64,000 nt of DNA from Methylorubrum populi (GCA_036946625.1 JAQIIU010000003.1:879961-943960); one strand, 5' to 3'; positions 1 through 10,277 are shown, counted from the first letter of the stretch. Translations and numbers: made by a program. The notes: generated from the letters alone by a model not told the origin.

Positions 1-247
1 CGGCCGCCTGCGCTTGGGTCTCGGCCAGCGTCTCCTCCAGATCCTCCAGGACGAGTTCGAGCTGGTCGATCCGGGCGCTGCGCTCCGAGGAGGTCCCGAA
101 CCGTTCTCGCCGCAGCCGGGCGACCTCCAGCTTCAGCCGTTCGACCGCGATCTCCGAGGCAAGCCGGGCCGCCCGCTCGGCCAGGATCATGGCGTGGGCG
201 GCGGCAAGATCCGTGGGAAGCGGCGGGGGCTCGGGCGCGTTCGGCAC
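1..247 (-). CDS. tnpC: IS66 transposase TnpC, N-terminal part
   Basis: The reverse strand reads without a stop from a GTG at 247 to the window edge. The product has an Ala/Glu/Leu/Arg-rich coiled-coil N-terminus followed by the RRERFGTSSERS stretch characteristic of IS66 TnpC proteins. TnpC is the DDE transposase of the element; the catalytic domain lies outside the window. The frame stays open upstream of GTG 247 to about 288, so the true start could be slightly earlier, but I see no ATG there. Confidence 0.75.
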   Translation of the reverse strand, partial: MPNAPEPPPLPTDLAAAHAMILAERAARLASEIAVERLKLEVARLRRERFGTSSERSARIDQLELVLEDLEETLAETQAQAA

Positions 248-292
248 GCTTGAGAGAAGAGCATATTCTTCAAGCGCTGTAACGCGTTATCC

Positions 293-640
293 TCAGCCGA
301 GAGCGCTCGGACGCCAGCTCTCCTGCGGCATCCGCCAGTCGATACCCGAGAGCAGGTAGCCGAGTTGCGCCGTCGAGATCGTCACGGCTCCATCCGCCAC
401 CGAGGGCCACAGGAAACGGCCGCGGTCGAGCCGCTTTGTGTAGAGACACGCGCCCTGGCCATCGTGCCAGATCACCTTGATCAGGTCGCCGCGCCGTCCG
501 CGGAACACGAACAGATGCCCGCCATGGGGATCGCGCTTGAGCGTCTCCTGGACGATCAGGCCCAAACTGGAAAAGCCTTTGCGCATGTCGGTGTGGCCAG
601 TGGCCAGCCAAACCCGCACGTTGGCCGGCAGCGGGATCAT
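293..640 (-). CDS. tnpB: IS66 accessory protein TnpB
   Basis: 115-residue IS66 Orf2/TnpB protein. The N-terminus MIPLPANVRVWLATGHTDMR followed by KGF and the central FVFRGRRGDLIKVIWHDGQG stretch are family signatures. TnpB is needed for transposition of IS66 elements but its molecular role is unclear. The ATG at 640 lies inside the ATGA overlap with the tnpA stop, so the two are translationally coupled; a longer open frame extends upstream to 856 but is only the shadow of tnpA. Intact and full length for the family. Confidence 0.9.
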   Translation of the reverse strand: MIPLPANVRVWLATGHTDMRKGFSSLGLIVQETLKRDPHGGHLFVFRGRRGDLIKVIWHDGQGACLYTKRLDRGRFLWPSVADGAVTISTAQLGYLLSGIDWRMPQESWRPSALG

Positions 641-1032
641 CGGCCCTCCAGGGCGTCGAGCACCCGCCGAAGCGCCGCGGCATCGACGTCGGAGCCGACC
701 CGAACGCGCCGGCCTCTGCCGAGATCGATCTCGATCACCCCGCCGGAGCGACGGCCGCGGTTGGGCTCTCGACCAGGCTCGACCGTCATCGCGGCGGGCG
801 TGGGAGCGATCACGACGGGGACTAGCGCTGGCGTGGGAGCACCGACACGCTCGCACAGCAACTTGCGCCAGCGGAACAGCTGACTGACGTGGAGACCGGC
901 CCGGCGGGCGACATCCGAGGTCGACACACCCGGTTCAAACGAAGCGGCAACCAACCGCTCCTTCTCCGCCCGCGTCCAGCGTCGACGCCGCTCGGCTCTC
1001 ACCAGTTCGATACCCGCCTGGGTCATGCTCAA
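637..1032 (-). CDS. tnpA: IS66 accessory protein TnpA
   Basis: 131-residue protein with an N-terminal helix-turn-helix of the transposase IS3/IS66 type (residues about 15-60: RRRRWTRAEKERLVA, SDVARRAGLHVSQLFRWRK) and a charged C-terminal region ending in a DVDAAALRRVLDALE segment. This is the usual IS66 TnpA/OrfA architecture. A second ATG two codons downstream could also be the start. First gene of the element, overlapping tnpB by ATGA. Confidence 0.85.
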   Translation of the reverse strand: MSMTQAGIELVRAERRRRWTRAEKERLVAASFEPGVSTSDVARRAGLHVSQLFRWRKLLCERVGAPTPALVPVVIAPTPAAMTVEPGREPNRGRRSGGVIEIDLGRGRRVRVGSDVDAAALRRVLDALEGR

Positions 1033-1104
1033 GGTCCTAGGATTACTCCTATGACCTCAGCCTCAACGGGCCAGCTCACAAGGTGGCCTTCGCCGGATGC
1101 GTAC

Positions 1105-1168
1105 TAAGAGATCCTCCTGCCAAACGGTGAATGCGGTCTTGTCGGCGCCGATGGGCGTGCACCCGGGA
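1105..1168. other. Short spacer between IS66 and ISAs1 elements
   Basis: About 64 bases of unassigned sequence between the two insertion sequences. No ORF or repeat recognised. Confidence 0.5.
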
Positions 1169-1181
1169 CAGGGGAATCGCT

Positions 1182-2346
1182 TCAGGTTTCTTTCGCTTGG
1201 ATGGGTGTCTGTCGGACGAGGGCTTCGAGGTAGTCGGGATTGAGATTAGCGAGCTTTCTGCGGACCTTGAGGCTGTGACGGTCGTGTGGAGCGCGGACGA
1301 GGTTCATGGCCATGTGGCGCACGACCGCCATGTTCTGAGGTCCTGATCCGGTTCGCAGGCGCACGAGGTCGTCATGGACGACGACGTCGAGCACCCAGTG
1401 CAGGCGATTTTCGATCTGCCAATGGGCGCGCACGGCCGTCGCGAAGGTCTTGGCATCGAGCTTGGCCGACGAGAGATAGTAGCGCCGCTCGCGCTCGATC
1501 CTGCCGGCGCGCTCGACCTGTGTCTCGACCAAGCCGATCATCGCCAGATGGGGCCTGTGCGGCTCATCGGGATAGCGGCGATCCGAGGTGAGCCAAGTCA
1601 CGTCGTGGCCCACGCTGGCGCGGCGGCGTTCGAGACGGCCATGGTCGTTGTCGATGGTCTCGTCGGTGTCCGCGATCAACGCGCCTGGGTCGGCGAAGAA
1701 GCGCACGATGTCGTTGTGGAGGGTGGGACGGTTACCCTTGAGCGCCAGCAGATAGTCGCCGCCCCGGGCCACGATGGTTTCGGCGATGGCGGTCTGGGTC
1801 CCCATCGCATCGAGGGTGACGAGTGCCCCCCTGAGTTCGAGCCGCTCCAGGAGGCAGGGGATGGCGGTGATCTCGTTGCTCTTGTCGGCGACGGCCTCCT
1901 GGCCCAGCACGAGACGCTGACGGGCGGCCCAGGCCGAGACGGTGTGCAGGGCGGCCCGGCCGGCGGACTTGGCGTGGCAGCGCCGCGAGGTTTTGCCCCT
2001 CATCCTGAGCCTGTCGAAGGACGATGGCCATGAGATCGGGCTCGGCCTCGCGCAGGCTCTCGACCCAGGCCGTGAAGCAGGCCTTGAAGAGGTCGGCGTC
2101 GAGCGCGTTGACGACGTCGTTGAGGGTGTCGTGGGCGGGCAGGCCGCGCTCGTAGGGCAGGAAGCGGCGCAGGAAGCTCAGGCGCTGCTCACCCCAGAGC
2201 CGGATCTCGACGAAGTCGTCCATGCCACAGAGCGTGGCGCACAGGATCAGCAGCAGGATTTCGGGCAGCGGGTAGACCACGCGCCAGCGCTGGCGCGGAT
2301 CCTCCAGGGCGGAGAAGTGGTCGAGGATCGACAGAGAGGACGGCAT
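1182..2346 (-). pseudogene. ISAs1-family DDE transposase, frameshifted
   Basis: Two minus-strand frames together make one ISAs1 (H-repeat-like) transposase. The N-terminal part (2346 to about 2022) has the FSALEDPRQRWRVVYPL start and the AHDTLNDVVNALD stretch. The C-terminal part (about 1997 to 1182) has KSNEITAIPCLLERL, TLDAMGTQTAIAE, LALKGNRPTLH, and the HWQIENRLHWVLDVVVHDD catalytic region. Between them an ATC GAC GGC AAG-type codon run expected after PDLMA is replaced by 24 extra bases at 1998-2021, a net gain of about 22 that breaks the frame. The element is therefore probably not autonomous. Confidence 0.85.
1998..2021 (+). repeat. 24-base repeat fragment inserted in the ISAs1 transposase
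   Basis: The plus-strand sequence CCTCATCCTGAGCCTGTCGA plus AGGA sits exactly where the transposase frame breaks. Its CCTCATCCTGAG half is identical to the ends of the roughly 100-bp palindromic repeats at 35418 and 45968. It looks like a minimal version of the same REP-like family. Confidence 0.7.
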
Positions 2347-2630
2347 GGGCGGCTCACCAGAGGCGAGCCACCGCGTGAATCACAAAACGCCCATCCCGCG
2401 AACCAAGGCCTCCTCACGCTGAAGCGATTGCCCTGTGCAGGAGCGGCGGCGGCATTGACGGTGCCGGCGTTCTCGTCTAGGCACCCGCTCGTGTTCGGGG
2501 CTCCGGTTTGGAGCCCCGTCGCATTTCATGCGCACCCGCGGGCGGTAACAGCCGCCCTGTCGCCCTCGCCGCTCCGGCGGAGAGGGAGAGGAGGGCGCGT
2601 TCCTCAAAAACGTGTTCCAGAGGAACAGCG

Positions 2631-3248
2631 ATGTCGAAACGCGTCCAGGCGAAGCACAAGCTCGATCGCCGCATGGGCCAGAACATCTGGGGCCGCCCGA
2701 AGAGCCCCGTGAACCGCCGCGAGTACGGCCCCGGCCAGCACGGCCAGCGCCGCAAGGGCAAGATGAGCGACTTCGGCACGCAGTTGCGCGCCAAGCAGAA
2801 GCTCAAGGGCTACTACGGCAACATCACCGAGAAGCAGTTCCGCCGCTACTACGCCGAGGCGATCCGCCTGCGCGGCGATTCCGGCGAGAACCTGATCGGC
2901 CTGCTCGAGCGCCGCCTCGACGCCGTGGTGTACCGCTCGAAGTTCGTGGCGACCCCGTTCGCCGCGCGCCAGTTCGTCAACCACGGGCACATCAAGGTCA
3001 ACGGCCGCCGGGTCAACATCCCGAGCTTCCAGGTCAAGGCCGGCGACGTGATCGAGGTGAAGGAAGCCTCCCGCCAGCTCGAGATCGTGGTCGTGGCCTC
3101 GCAGCTCGCCGAGCGCGACGTGCCGGACTACATCGAGGTCGATCACCAGAAGATGACCGCCCGCGTCACCCGGATCCCGGGCCTCTCCGAGGTGCCCTAC
3201 CCGGTGCAGATGGAGCCGAACCTCGTCATCGAGTTCTACTCGCGCTGA
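2631..3248 (+). CDS. rpsD: 30S ribosomal protein S4
   Basis: 205-residue S4, a primary 16S rRNA-binding protein that nucleates the 30S body and in many bacteria also represses its own operon. The N-terminus [20 protein letters not shown], the GQHGQRR segment and the S4 RNA-binding fold (residues about 95-160, [28 protein letters not shown]) are unmistakable; it is the cysteine-free type without a zinc site. ATG 2631 is chosen over the longer upstream frame (2508) because AGAGGAAC lies 7 bases before it and the S4 N-terminus starts there. Monocistronic, with its own terminator. Confidence 0.98.
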   Translation: MSKRVQAKHKLDRRMGQNIWGRPKSPVNRREYGPGQHGQRRKGKMSDFGTQLRAKQKLKGYYGNITEKQFRRYYAEAIRLRGDSGENLIGLLERRLDAVVYRSKFVATPFAARQFVNHGHIKVNGRRVNIPSFQVKAGDVIEVKEASRQLEIVVVASQLAERDVPDYIEVDHQKMTARVTRIPGLSEVPYPVQMEPNLVIEFYSR

Positions 3249-3275
3249 TCGGTTCGGGATTTTCCTCGGAATGCG

Positions 3276-3305
3276 AAAGGGCCGCCCCTCGGGGCGGCCC
3301 TTTCT
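3276..3305 (+). terminator. Rho-independent terminator of rpsD
   Basis: Perfect 13-bp inverted repeat AAAGGGCCGCCCC / GGGGCGGCCCTTT followed by TCTCG. It lies 27 bases after the rpsD stop and just before the 3' end of the convergent gene at 3315; the A/T arms allow it to work on both strands. Confidence 0.85.
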
Positions 3306-3314
3306 CGTCGCGGC

Positions 3315-4367
3315 TCATCGCGGAACGCCGCCCGCCAGCAGGCGGGTCAGTTCGGCGGCCGGGCGTTCCCGCGAGAGGCCGACGGCCTGCCCCGACCAGA
3401 GCGGGGAGAAGTCGCCCGAACCCCGGGCCTCGGCCGCCATGCGCAGGGGCTGGAGCGCGACCGCCGCGCCGGGAAAGGCCGGCGCCGCCGCGCTGACGGG
3501 TCCGAGTTCCCGCACCGCGCGGGTGAGCAGGCCGCGGGCCGGGCGGCCGGTGAGCACGTTGGTCAGCGCCGTGTCCTCGTCGCGGGCCGCGTTCAGGGCC
3601 GCGCGGTAGGGCGCGGAGATCCCGGCTTCCGGGCAGCGCAGATAGGCGGTGCCGACCTGCACCGCGCCGGCACCGAGGACAAAGGCCGCGGCGACGCCGC
3701 GGGGATCGCCGAGGCCGCCTGCCGCGATCACCGGCACGTCCACCGCATCGACGATCTGCGGCACCAGGGCGATGGTCCCGACCTGCGAGGCCGCCGCGTC
3801 GGTGAGGAACATGCCGCGGTGACCGCCGGCTTCCGCCCCTTGCGCGATCACCGCGTCGACGCCGCGCTCGGCGAGCCAGCGCGCCTCCCGCACGGTGGTG
3901 GCCGAGGACAGGATCAGGCAGCCCGCCGCCCGTACCCGCCGCAGCAGCGCTTCCGCCGGCAGGCCGAAGTGGAAGCTGACGACGCGGGGGCGCAACTCCG
4001 CCACCACGTCTGCCGTCGCCTCATCGAACGGGGCGCGGTCGGCCATCGTCACCGGCGCCGCCGGGTCGAGGCCGAGTTCGCGGTAGTAGGGCGCGAGAAG
4101 GGCCCGCCACGCGGTCTCGCGGCTCGTGTCCGCCGCGGGCGGCTCGTGGCAGAAGAAGTTCAGGTTGAACGGCGCGTCCGTCTCCCGGCGGATCTCGGCG
4201 ACCTCCGCGCGGATCCGGTCCGGGGTCAGCGCGGCGCAGGCCAGCGAGCCGAGGCCGCCGGCCGCGCTGACGGCGGCGGCGAGACGCGCCTTCGGACCGA
4301 CCATGGGAGCCTGGACGATCGGAACCGCGATCCCGATCAAACGGGCGAAATCCGTATGCCCCGTCAT
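3315..4367 (-). CDS. Nitronate monooxygenase family flavoprotein
   Basis: 350-residue TIM-barrel FMN enzyme of the nitronate monooxygenase / 2-nitropropane dioxygenase family. These oxidise nitronates such as propionate-3-nitronate, usually as detoxification. Visible signatures: N-terminal VPIVQAPMVG, SAAGGLGSL, the FMN-binding AQGAEAGGHRG segment (residues about 175-185) containing the conserved His, and VIAAGGLGDPRG. The start MTGHTDFARL matches family length. It is convergent to rpsD and stands alone; the neighbourhood does not identify the substrate, and enoyl-ACP reductase FabK-like activity is a less likely alternative. Confidence 0.85.
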   Translation of the reverse strand: MTGHTDFARLIGIAVPIVQAPMVGPKARLAAAVSAAGGLGSLACAALTPDRIRAEVAEIRRETDAPFNLNFFCHEPPAADTSRETAWRALLAPYYRELGLDPAAPVTMADRAPFDEATADVVAELRPRVVSFHFGLPAEALLRRVRAAGCLILSSATTVREARWLAERGVDAVIAQGAEAGGHRGMFLTDAAASQVGTIALVPQIVDAVDVPVIAAGGLGDPRGVAAAFVLGAGAVQVGTAYLRCPEAGISAPYRAALNAARDEDTALTNVLTGRPARGLLTRAVRELGPVSAAAPAFPGAAVALQPLRMAAEARGSGDFSPLWSGQAVGLSRERPAAELTRLLAGGVPR

Positions 4368-4684
4368 GACGGCCTCCTCAAGCTGCTGAAGGCCATGGCA
4401 TGGCGGTCATGCCGGCCAGCGTCGCGGAACTGGATTGCTTCGCCTGACGGCTCGCAATGACCGTTTGAGACCGTTTCCGATTGATTGCTTCAGGGTTTCG
4501 CCCCACGCCGTCATCGCGAGCGGCAGCGAAGCGATCCAGGGCGCGACACGTCCAGAAAGGTCGCGCCCTGGATTGCCACGGCTTCGCCTCGCAATGACAC
4601 AGGAGAGGCCGAAGTCTTCAACCGGATATCGTATGAGTCTGCCTCTTACGTCTTTGCGAGGCGGAGCCGAAGCGATCTACCGTG

Positions 4685-4691
<7 letters not shown>
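4368..4691. other. Repeat-filled intergenic region
   Basis: No gene. It contains a repeat half (4393-4461, with CTGGATTGCTTCGCC and CTCGCAATGACC), a copy of the 166-bp element (4468-4634), and another fragment resembling the core of that element (about 4648-4679) directly beside the IS110 transposase stop. Confidence 0.7.
4468..4634 (+). repeat. 166-bp element, copy 1
   Basis: 167 bp. Begins with a degenerate AGACCGTTTCCGATTGATTG and ends with AACCGGATATCGTAT. The core is an imperfect palindrome of the type CGTCATCGCGAG...GCGATCCAGGGCGCGAC...GTCGCGCCCTGGAT...TCGCAATGAC. Same orientation as copy 2 and opposite to copies 3 and 4. The left terminal repeat is worn, so this is probably the oldest of the four copies. 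Confidence 0.85.
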
Positions 4692-6024
<1,333 letters not shown>

Positions 6025-6190
6025 ATACCGTTTCCGCTTGATCGCTTCGGGTTTTGCCCCACGCCGTCATCGCGAGCGGCCGCGAAGCGATCCAGGGCGC
6101 GACAGGTCCGGAAAGGGCGCGCCCTGGATCGCCACGGCTTCGCCTCGCGATGACGCAGGAGAGGCCGAACTCATCAACCGGATATCGTAT
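6025..6190 (+). repeat. 166-bp element, copy 2
   Basis: Exactly 166 bp from ATACCGTTTCCGCTTGATCG to AACCGGATATCGTAT. Read on the minus strand, GA precedes the TACG end and follows the GTAT end. Its last base is also the first base of the htrA stop codon (TCA at 6190-6192), so it abuts the 3' end of htrA and may act as its 3' structure. Confidence 0.88.
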
Positions 6191-7725
6191 CACTCCAGCC
6201 CGATGGCGACGAAGCGCACGTCGCCGCTGGCGCTGGCGACCAGCAGCAGCACCGACTTGCGGCCCTCCTTCTTCAGGGCCTCGACGCGCTTGCTCACGTC
6301 GGCGGGGTTCGCCACCGTCTCCTGGCCGACCTCGACGATGACCTCGCCGGGCTGGATGCGCTTGTCGGCGGCCGTCGAGTTCGGATCGACCTTGGTGACG
6401 ACGATGCCGCTCTTGACGCTCTCCTTGATGCCGTAGCGGCGGCGTGCCTCATCATTGAGAGTGGAGAGATTGAGGCCGAGAACCTGGCGGTTGACCGTTT
6501 CCGCCTCCGGCTGCTTGGCGTTGGCGACCTGGGTCTTCTCGCCGTCTTCCAGGCGCCCGAGCAGGACCGACTTCGTCTGCTCCTCGCCCTTGCGCACCAC
6601 CTGCACGTCCACGGTCTTGCCGACCGGGGTCGCGGCGACGATGCGCGGCAACTCGCTCGAGGACTTCACCGGCACGCCGTTGAACTTGACGATCACGTCG
6701 CCGACCTCGAGGCCGGCGGTCTTGGCCGGGCCCTTCTCGTCCACGCCCGCGACCAGCGCACCCTTGGCGCCGCCCTTCAGGCCGAGCGCCTCGGCGGTGG
6801 CCTCGTCGACGTTCTGGATGCGCACGCCGAGCCAGCCGCGGCGGACCTCGCCGAACTGGCGGAGCTGGTCGATGACCGGACTCGCCGTGCCGGAGGGCAC
6901 CGCGAAGCCGATGCCGACCGAGCCGCCCGAGGGCGACAGGATCGCGGTGTTGATGCCGATCACCTCGCCGTCCATGTTGAACAGCGGACCGCCGGAATTG
7001 CCCTTGTTGATGGCCGCGTCGGTCTGGATGTAGTTGTCGTAGGGGCCGGACTCGATGTTGCGGCCCCGGGCCGAGACGATGCCGGCGGAGACCGAGCCGC
7101 CGAGGCCGAACGGGTTTCCGATCGCCATCACCCAGTCGCCCGGGCGCATCTTGTCGGAATCGCCGAAGGGCACGGCCTTGAGCGGGCGCTCGGCCGTCGG
7201 CTTCACCCGCAGCAGGGCGAGGTCGATCTTCGAATCCCTGCCGATGATCTCCGCCTTCAGCTTCGTGCCGTCGTGCAGGATGACCTGGATGTCGTTGGCG
7301 TCGCCGATGACGTGGTTGTTGGTCACCACGATGCCGGAGGCATCGATGATGAAGCCGGAGCCGAGCGAGTTCGACTTGCGCGTCGGTGCGCGCGGGCTGT
7401 CGTCGTCGCTGCGGGGACTGCCCTGGCCGCGCCGCTTGAAGAACTCCTCGAACAGATCCTCGAAGGGCGTGCCCTGAGGCAGTTGCGGCAGGCTCCGGCC
7501 GCCGCGGCTGTTGGCCTCGACCGTGGTCGAGGCGGAGATGTTCACCACCGCGTCCGTCACCTTCTCGGCGAGGTCGGCGAGCGATTCCGGGCCGCGGGCG
7601 AAGGCCGGAAGGGGCAGGGCGGCGACCGTGACCGCGACCCCCAGGACCGCGGCCGCCAGGACCGATGAGGCACGCCGGGCGAGCGACGGCTTTCGGCCCC
7701 GGACGGCGTTCGCGGCGACTCTCAT
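6190..7725 (-). CDS. htrA: HtrA/DegP-family periplasmic serine protease
   Basis: 511-residue DegP-type protease and chaperone. An N-terminal signal peptide (hydrophobic residues about 21-42, cleavage near PAFA-RG) sends it to the periplasm. The trypsin-like domain has the triad His138 (TNNHV), Asp168 (KIDLALL) and Ser244 (GNSGGPLF); two PDZ domains follow (about 290-380 and 410-505). A charged, Gly/Arg-rich linker at residues 95-118 corresponds to the LA loop. It follows hflK-hflC at 115 bases on the same strand, a common alphaproteobacterial arrangement that groups envelope quality-control proteases. Confidence 0.95.
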   Translation of the reverse strand: MRVAANAVRGRKPSLARRASSVLAAAVLGVAVTVAALPLPAFARGPESLADLAEKVTDAVVNISASTTVEANSRGGRSLPQLPQGTPFEDLFEEFFKRRGQGSPRSDDDSPRAPTRKSNSLGSGFIIDASGIVVTNNHVIGDANDIQVILHDGTKLKAEIIGRDSKIDLALLRVKPTAERPLKAVPFGDSDKMRPGDWVMAIGNPFGLGGSVSAGIVSARGRNIESGPYDNYIQTDAAINKGNSGGPLFNMDGEVIGINTAILSPSGGSVGIGFAVPSGTASPVIDQLRQFGEVRRGWLGVRIQNVDEATAEALGLKGGAKGALVAGVDEKGPAKTAGLEVGDVIVKFNGVPVKSSSELPRIVAATPVGKTVDVQVVRKGEEQTKSVLLGRLEDGEKTQVANAKQPEAETVNRQVLGLNLSTLNDEARRRYGIKESVKSGIVVTKVDPNSTAADKRIQPGEVIVEVGQETVANPADVSKRVEALKKEGRKSVLLLVASASGDVRFVAIGLE

Positions 7726-7840
7726 GGACGTTTCCTCGATCTGCGGAACTGCCTGTTTCTGGCAGGCCTGTAAATTCGGCGGCCGGCAGCCCCGATCAAG
7801 GGTGCCGGCCGTGACGGGCCGTCTCGACCGGCCTCGTCGC

Positions 7841-8788
7841 TCAGCGCACCGCGCCCGTGGTCGTGGCCGGTTCGCCGCCGCCGCTGCGCGCGCTCTCCGA
7901 ACGGCGGCCCTGCGGATCGCCGAAGTAGCGGAAGAAGTCGGAGTTGGGACTCACGACCAGCCGCGTGTCCTGCCCTTTGAGCGCCTGCTCGTAGGCCTGC
8001 ATCGAGCGGTAGAAGGCGAAGAAGCCGGGGTCGGCGCCGAAGGCTTCCGCCAGGATGCGGTTGCGGTCGGCCTCGCCCTGGCCGCGCAGCTCGTCGGCCT
8101 TCTGCGTGGCCTCGGCGAGAATCACGGTGACGTCGCGGTCGGCCTTGGCGCGGATCAGCGTGGCGGCCTGATCGCCGTTGGCGCGGATGTCGGTCGCCTC
8201 CTTCTTCCGCTCCGAGGTCATGCGGTCGTAGACCGCCTGACTGTTCTTGGCCGGAAGATCGACGCGGGTCATGCGCAGATCGACGATCTCGACGCCGAGC
8301 CCCTTCGCCTGCCGGTTCACGTCCTCCTGAATCGTGTTCATCAGGTCGGATCGGTCGGTGCGGACGATGGCGTCGCGGCTCGAACGGGCGAGCACGTTGC
8401 GCAGGGACGAATTGGTGAAGCTCGCCAGGCGCTGGTTGGCCAGGGCGATGGTGCCGACCGACTGATAGAACTTCAGCGGATCGACGATGCGGTAGCGGGC
8501 GAAGGCGTCCACTTCCAGGTTCTGCCGGTCGGCCGTCAGCAGGGTCTGCACCGGCAGGTCGAGGTCGAGCACCCGCTTGTCGAACAGCACGACGCTGTCG
8601 GTGAACGGCACCTTGAAGTAGAGGCCGGGCTTGTTCTGGCCGGTCGGGTTCAGCACGTCGCGGACGCGGCCGAGCTGGAGCACGAGGGCCTGCTGCATCT
8701 GGCCGACGGTGAAGACCGAGGCGTAGAGCCCGATCGCGATCGCCGCGGCGACGACGATCAGGCCGGTGCGGAGGGCGGGACTGTTCAT
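7841..8788 (-). CDS. hflC: Protease modulator HflC
   Basis: 315-residue SPFH/prohibitin-family membrane protein. A single N-terminal transmembrane segment (residues about 8-26) anchors a periplasmic SPFH domain (about 28-200) followed by an Ala/Glu/Lys-rich helical region. With HflK it forms the large cage around FtsH that limits access to membrane substrates. ATG 8788 overlaps the hflK stop (ATGA), so the two are translationally coupled as usual; the much longer open frame to 9988 is the shadow of hflK. Confidence 0.95.
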   Translation of the reverse strand: MNSPALRTGLIVVAAAIAIGLYASVFTVGQMQQALVLQLGRVRDVLNPTGQNKPGLYFKVPFTDSVVLFDKRVLDLDLPVQTLLTADRQNLEVDAFARYRIVDPLKFYQSVGTIALANQRLASFTNSSLRNVLARSSRDAIVRTDRSDLMNTIQEDVNRQAKGLGVEIVDLRMTRVDLPAKNSQAVYDRMTSERKKEATDIRANGDQAATLIRAKADRDVTVILAEATQKADELRGQGEADRNRILAEAFGADPGFFAFYRSMQAYEQALKGQDTRLVVSPNSDFFRYFGDPQGRRSESARSGGGEPATTTGAVR

Positions 8789-9924
8789 CGGCTCTGTGCT
8801 CCGCTCGTCTGGGTCCGGCCGCCATCGGTCAGCGGCAGGACGGGCAGCACGCCCGCGGCATTGGCGCCAGCGACGCCGCCGCTCTGGTCGATGATGGTCT
8901 TGTGCACGGAGCCGAGCACCTTCTCCATGGTCTCGAGGAAGATGCGCTCGCGGCTGATCTCGGGCGCAGCCTTGTAGGACTGGTAGACCTGCTGGAAGCG
9001 CGCGGCCTGACCGGTCGCCTCGGCGGTGGCCTGGGCGCGGTAGGCCTCGGCCCCCTGCACGACCTGGCTCGCCTTGCCTCGCGCCTCGGGCACGACGCGG
9101 CTCGCATAGGTCTCGGCCTCGTTGCGCACCTGCTGGGCGTATTGCTGGGCGGCGTTCACGTCGATGAAGGCCGGCCGGACCTCCGGAGGCGGATTGACGC
9201 TGGTGAGCTGCACCACCTCGATGCGCACGCCGGCGCCGTACTCGTCGAGCGCGCTCTGGACGATCTCCTTGACCTCCTGGGCGATGCTCGACTGCTCGTT
9301 GGTCAGGATCGCCTGGATGTTGCGGCGCCCGATCACCTCGCGCATGGCGCTCTCGGCGATCGCCTTGATGGTGCCGTCCGGGTTGGCGAGGTTGAAGACG
9401 TAGTCCTCGGCCTTCAGCGGGTTGACGCGCCACTGCACCTCGAAATCGAGGTCGACGATGTTCTCGTCGCCCGTGAGCATCAGGCTCTCTTCCGGCACGT
9501 CGCGCTGGCGCGTGGTGCCGCCGGCGGTGATGTACCCGATCGGGATCGAGTTCACGACGCCGACATTGGGCTTCTGCACCGAACCGATCGGATAGGGGAA
9601 GTTGTAGCGCAGGCCTTCGCCGGACTGGCCGGTGTAGCGCCCGAAGATCGTGTTGATGCCGACCTCGTTCGGCTTCACCGTGTAGAAGCCGGTGAGCAGC
9701 CACAGGCCGAGCACGAAGCCCGCCGCGAGGAGAAGCCCCTTGCCGCCGCCGAAGCCGCCGCCCGGCATCACGCCGCGGAGCCGGTCCTGACCGCGCCGGA
9801 GCAGATCCTCGAGATCGGGGGGCGTCTTGCCGCCGCCCCCGCCTCCCCAGGGACCGCCGCCATTGCCGCCGCCGGGACGGCCCCAGGGGGCGCCTCCGCC
9901 GCCGCTCTGATTGCTCCAAGGCAT
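8785..9924 (-). CDS. hflK: FtsH protease activity modulator HflK
   Basis: 379-residue HflK. It begins with a Gly/Pro/Trp-rich cytoplasmic tail (residues 1-35), has one transmembrane segment (about 62-80) and an SPFH domain, then a long Ala-rich coiled region (RNEAETYASRVVPEARGKA) typical of the HflK cage wall. Upstream partner of hflC in the inner-membrane FtsH-HflKC complex. Start ATG 9924 gives the standard MPWSNQSGG-like N-terminus. The space upstream to folA is filled by a repeat, so hflK probably has its own promoter. Confidence 0.95.
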   Translation of the reverse strand: MPWSNQSGGGGAPWGRPGGGNGGGPWGGGGGGKTPPDLEDLLRRGQDRLRGVMPGGGFGGGKGLLLAAGFVLGLWLLTGFYTVKPNEVGINTIFGRYTGQSGEGLRYNFPYPIGSVQKPNVGVVNSIPIGYITAGGTTRQRDVPEESLMLTGDENIVDLDFEVQWRVNPLKAEDYVFNLANPDGTIKAIAESAMREVIGRRNIQAILTNEQSSIAQEVKEIVQSALDEYGAGVRIEVVQLTSVNPPPEVRPAFIDVNAAQQYAQQVRNEAETYASRVVPEARGKASQVVQGAEAYRAQATAEATGQAARFQQVYQSYKAAPEISRERIFLETMEKVLGSVHKTIIDQSGGVAGANAAGVLPVLPLTDGGRTQTSGAQSR

Positions 9925-10277
9925 TCTCGACGTGAACTCCTGCTGAAGCCGATCCCCGCGGATGCGGAAGACCCTCGCCCTGGAGCATCGTTCCGGAACG
10001 ATGCTCCAGCTTCTTGTTCCGACATCGTCTTTTTCCGAAAGCCGGAGGCCACCTTTCGGGACGATGCTCTAAACCCGATCCGCCCCGCCGAGGGGCGGAA
10101 AAGGCCGGTTTTCCCAGCCGCCAGAACGCGTTTGCGGTGCCGCGCGGACGGTGCGCACCTGAGTGGCCCCGCCCCGTCCTGTCAAGGCTGGCAGGTGGGC
10201 CCGCATCGCGTCAACCGCAACGGCCACGGATGGACCGAAGCCGGCCTTGCGCCTGCGGCCAATGCGCTCCCCGACCG
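9925..10277. other. Intergenic region between folA and hflK with repeat
   Basis: 353 bases without a convincing gene. It holds a perfect 28-base palindrome (9981-10008) that forms one end of a dispersed repeat (9981-10071). The rest (10072-10277) is GC-rich and I see nothing further in it. Confidence 0.6.
9981..10071 (+). repeat. Dispersed repeat with GACGATGCTCTA end, copy 1
   Basis: Perfect palindrome TGGAGCATCGTTCC/GGAACGATGCTCCA, then CATCGTCTTTTTCCGAAAGC and CACCTTTCGGGACGATGCTC. A second copy lies at 15873-15966, sharing CATCGTCTTTT, GCCACCTTTCGGGACGATGC and TCTA. Confidence 0.75.

Larger units (their letters stand above)
1..1104 (-). mobile_element. IS66-family insertion sequence, left part (cut by window edge)
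   Basis: Three minus-strand genes in the tnpA-tnpB-tnpC order typical of IS66 elements. tnpA and tnpB overlap by 4 bases; tnpC runs off the window. The outer end is placed at about 1104 because the sequence GGCCTTCGCCGGATGCGTAC (1085-1104) resembles the GTA-starting terminal repeats of this family when read inward. The exact end is an inference because the other end is outside the window. Confidence 0.8.
1169..2435 (-). mobile_element. ISAs1-family insertion sequence, degenerate
   Basis: About 1267 bp bounded by 17-bp terminal inverted repeats: CAGGGGAATCGCTTCAG at 1169-1185 and the inverse of CAGGGCAATCGCTTCAG at 2419-2435 (one mismatch). It carries one transposase gene on the minus strand, now frameshifted. 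No target duplication is evident in the flanking 10 bases, suggesting later rearrangement at one side. The same terminal sequence recurs in the two MITE-like elements at 47371 and 58962. Confidence 0.85.
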
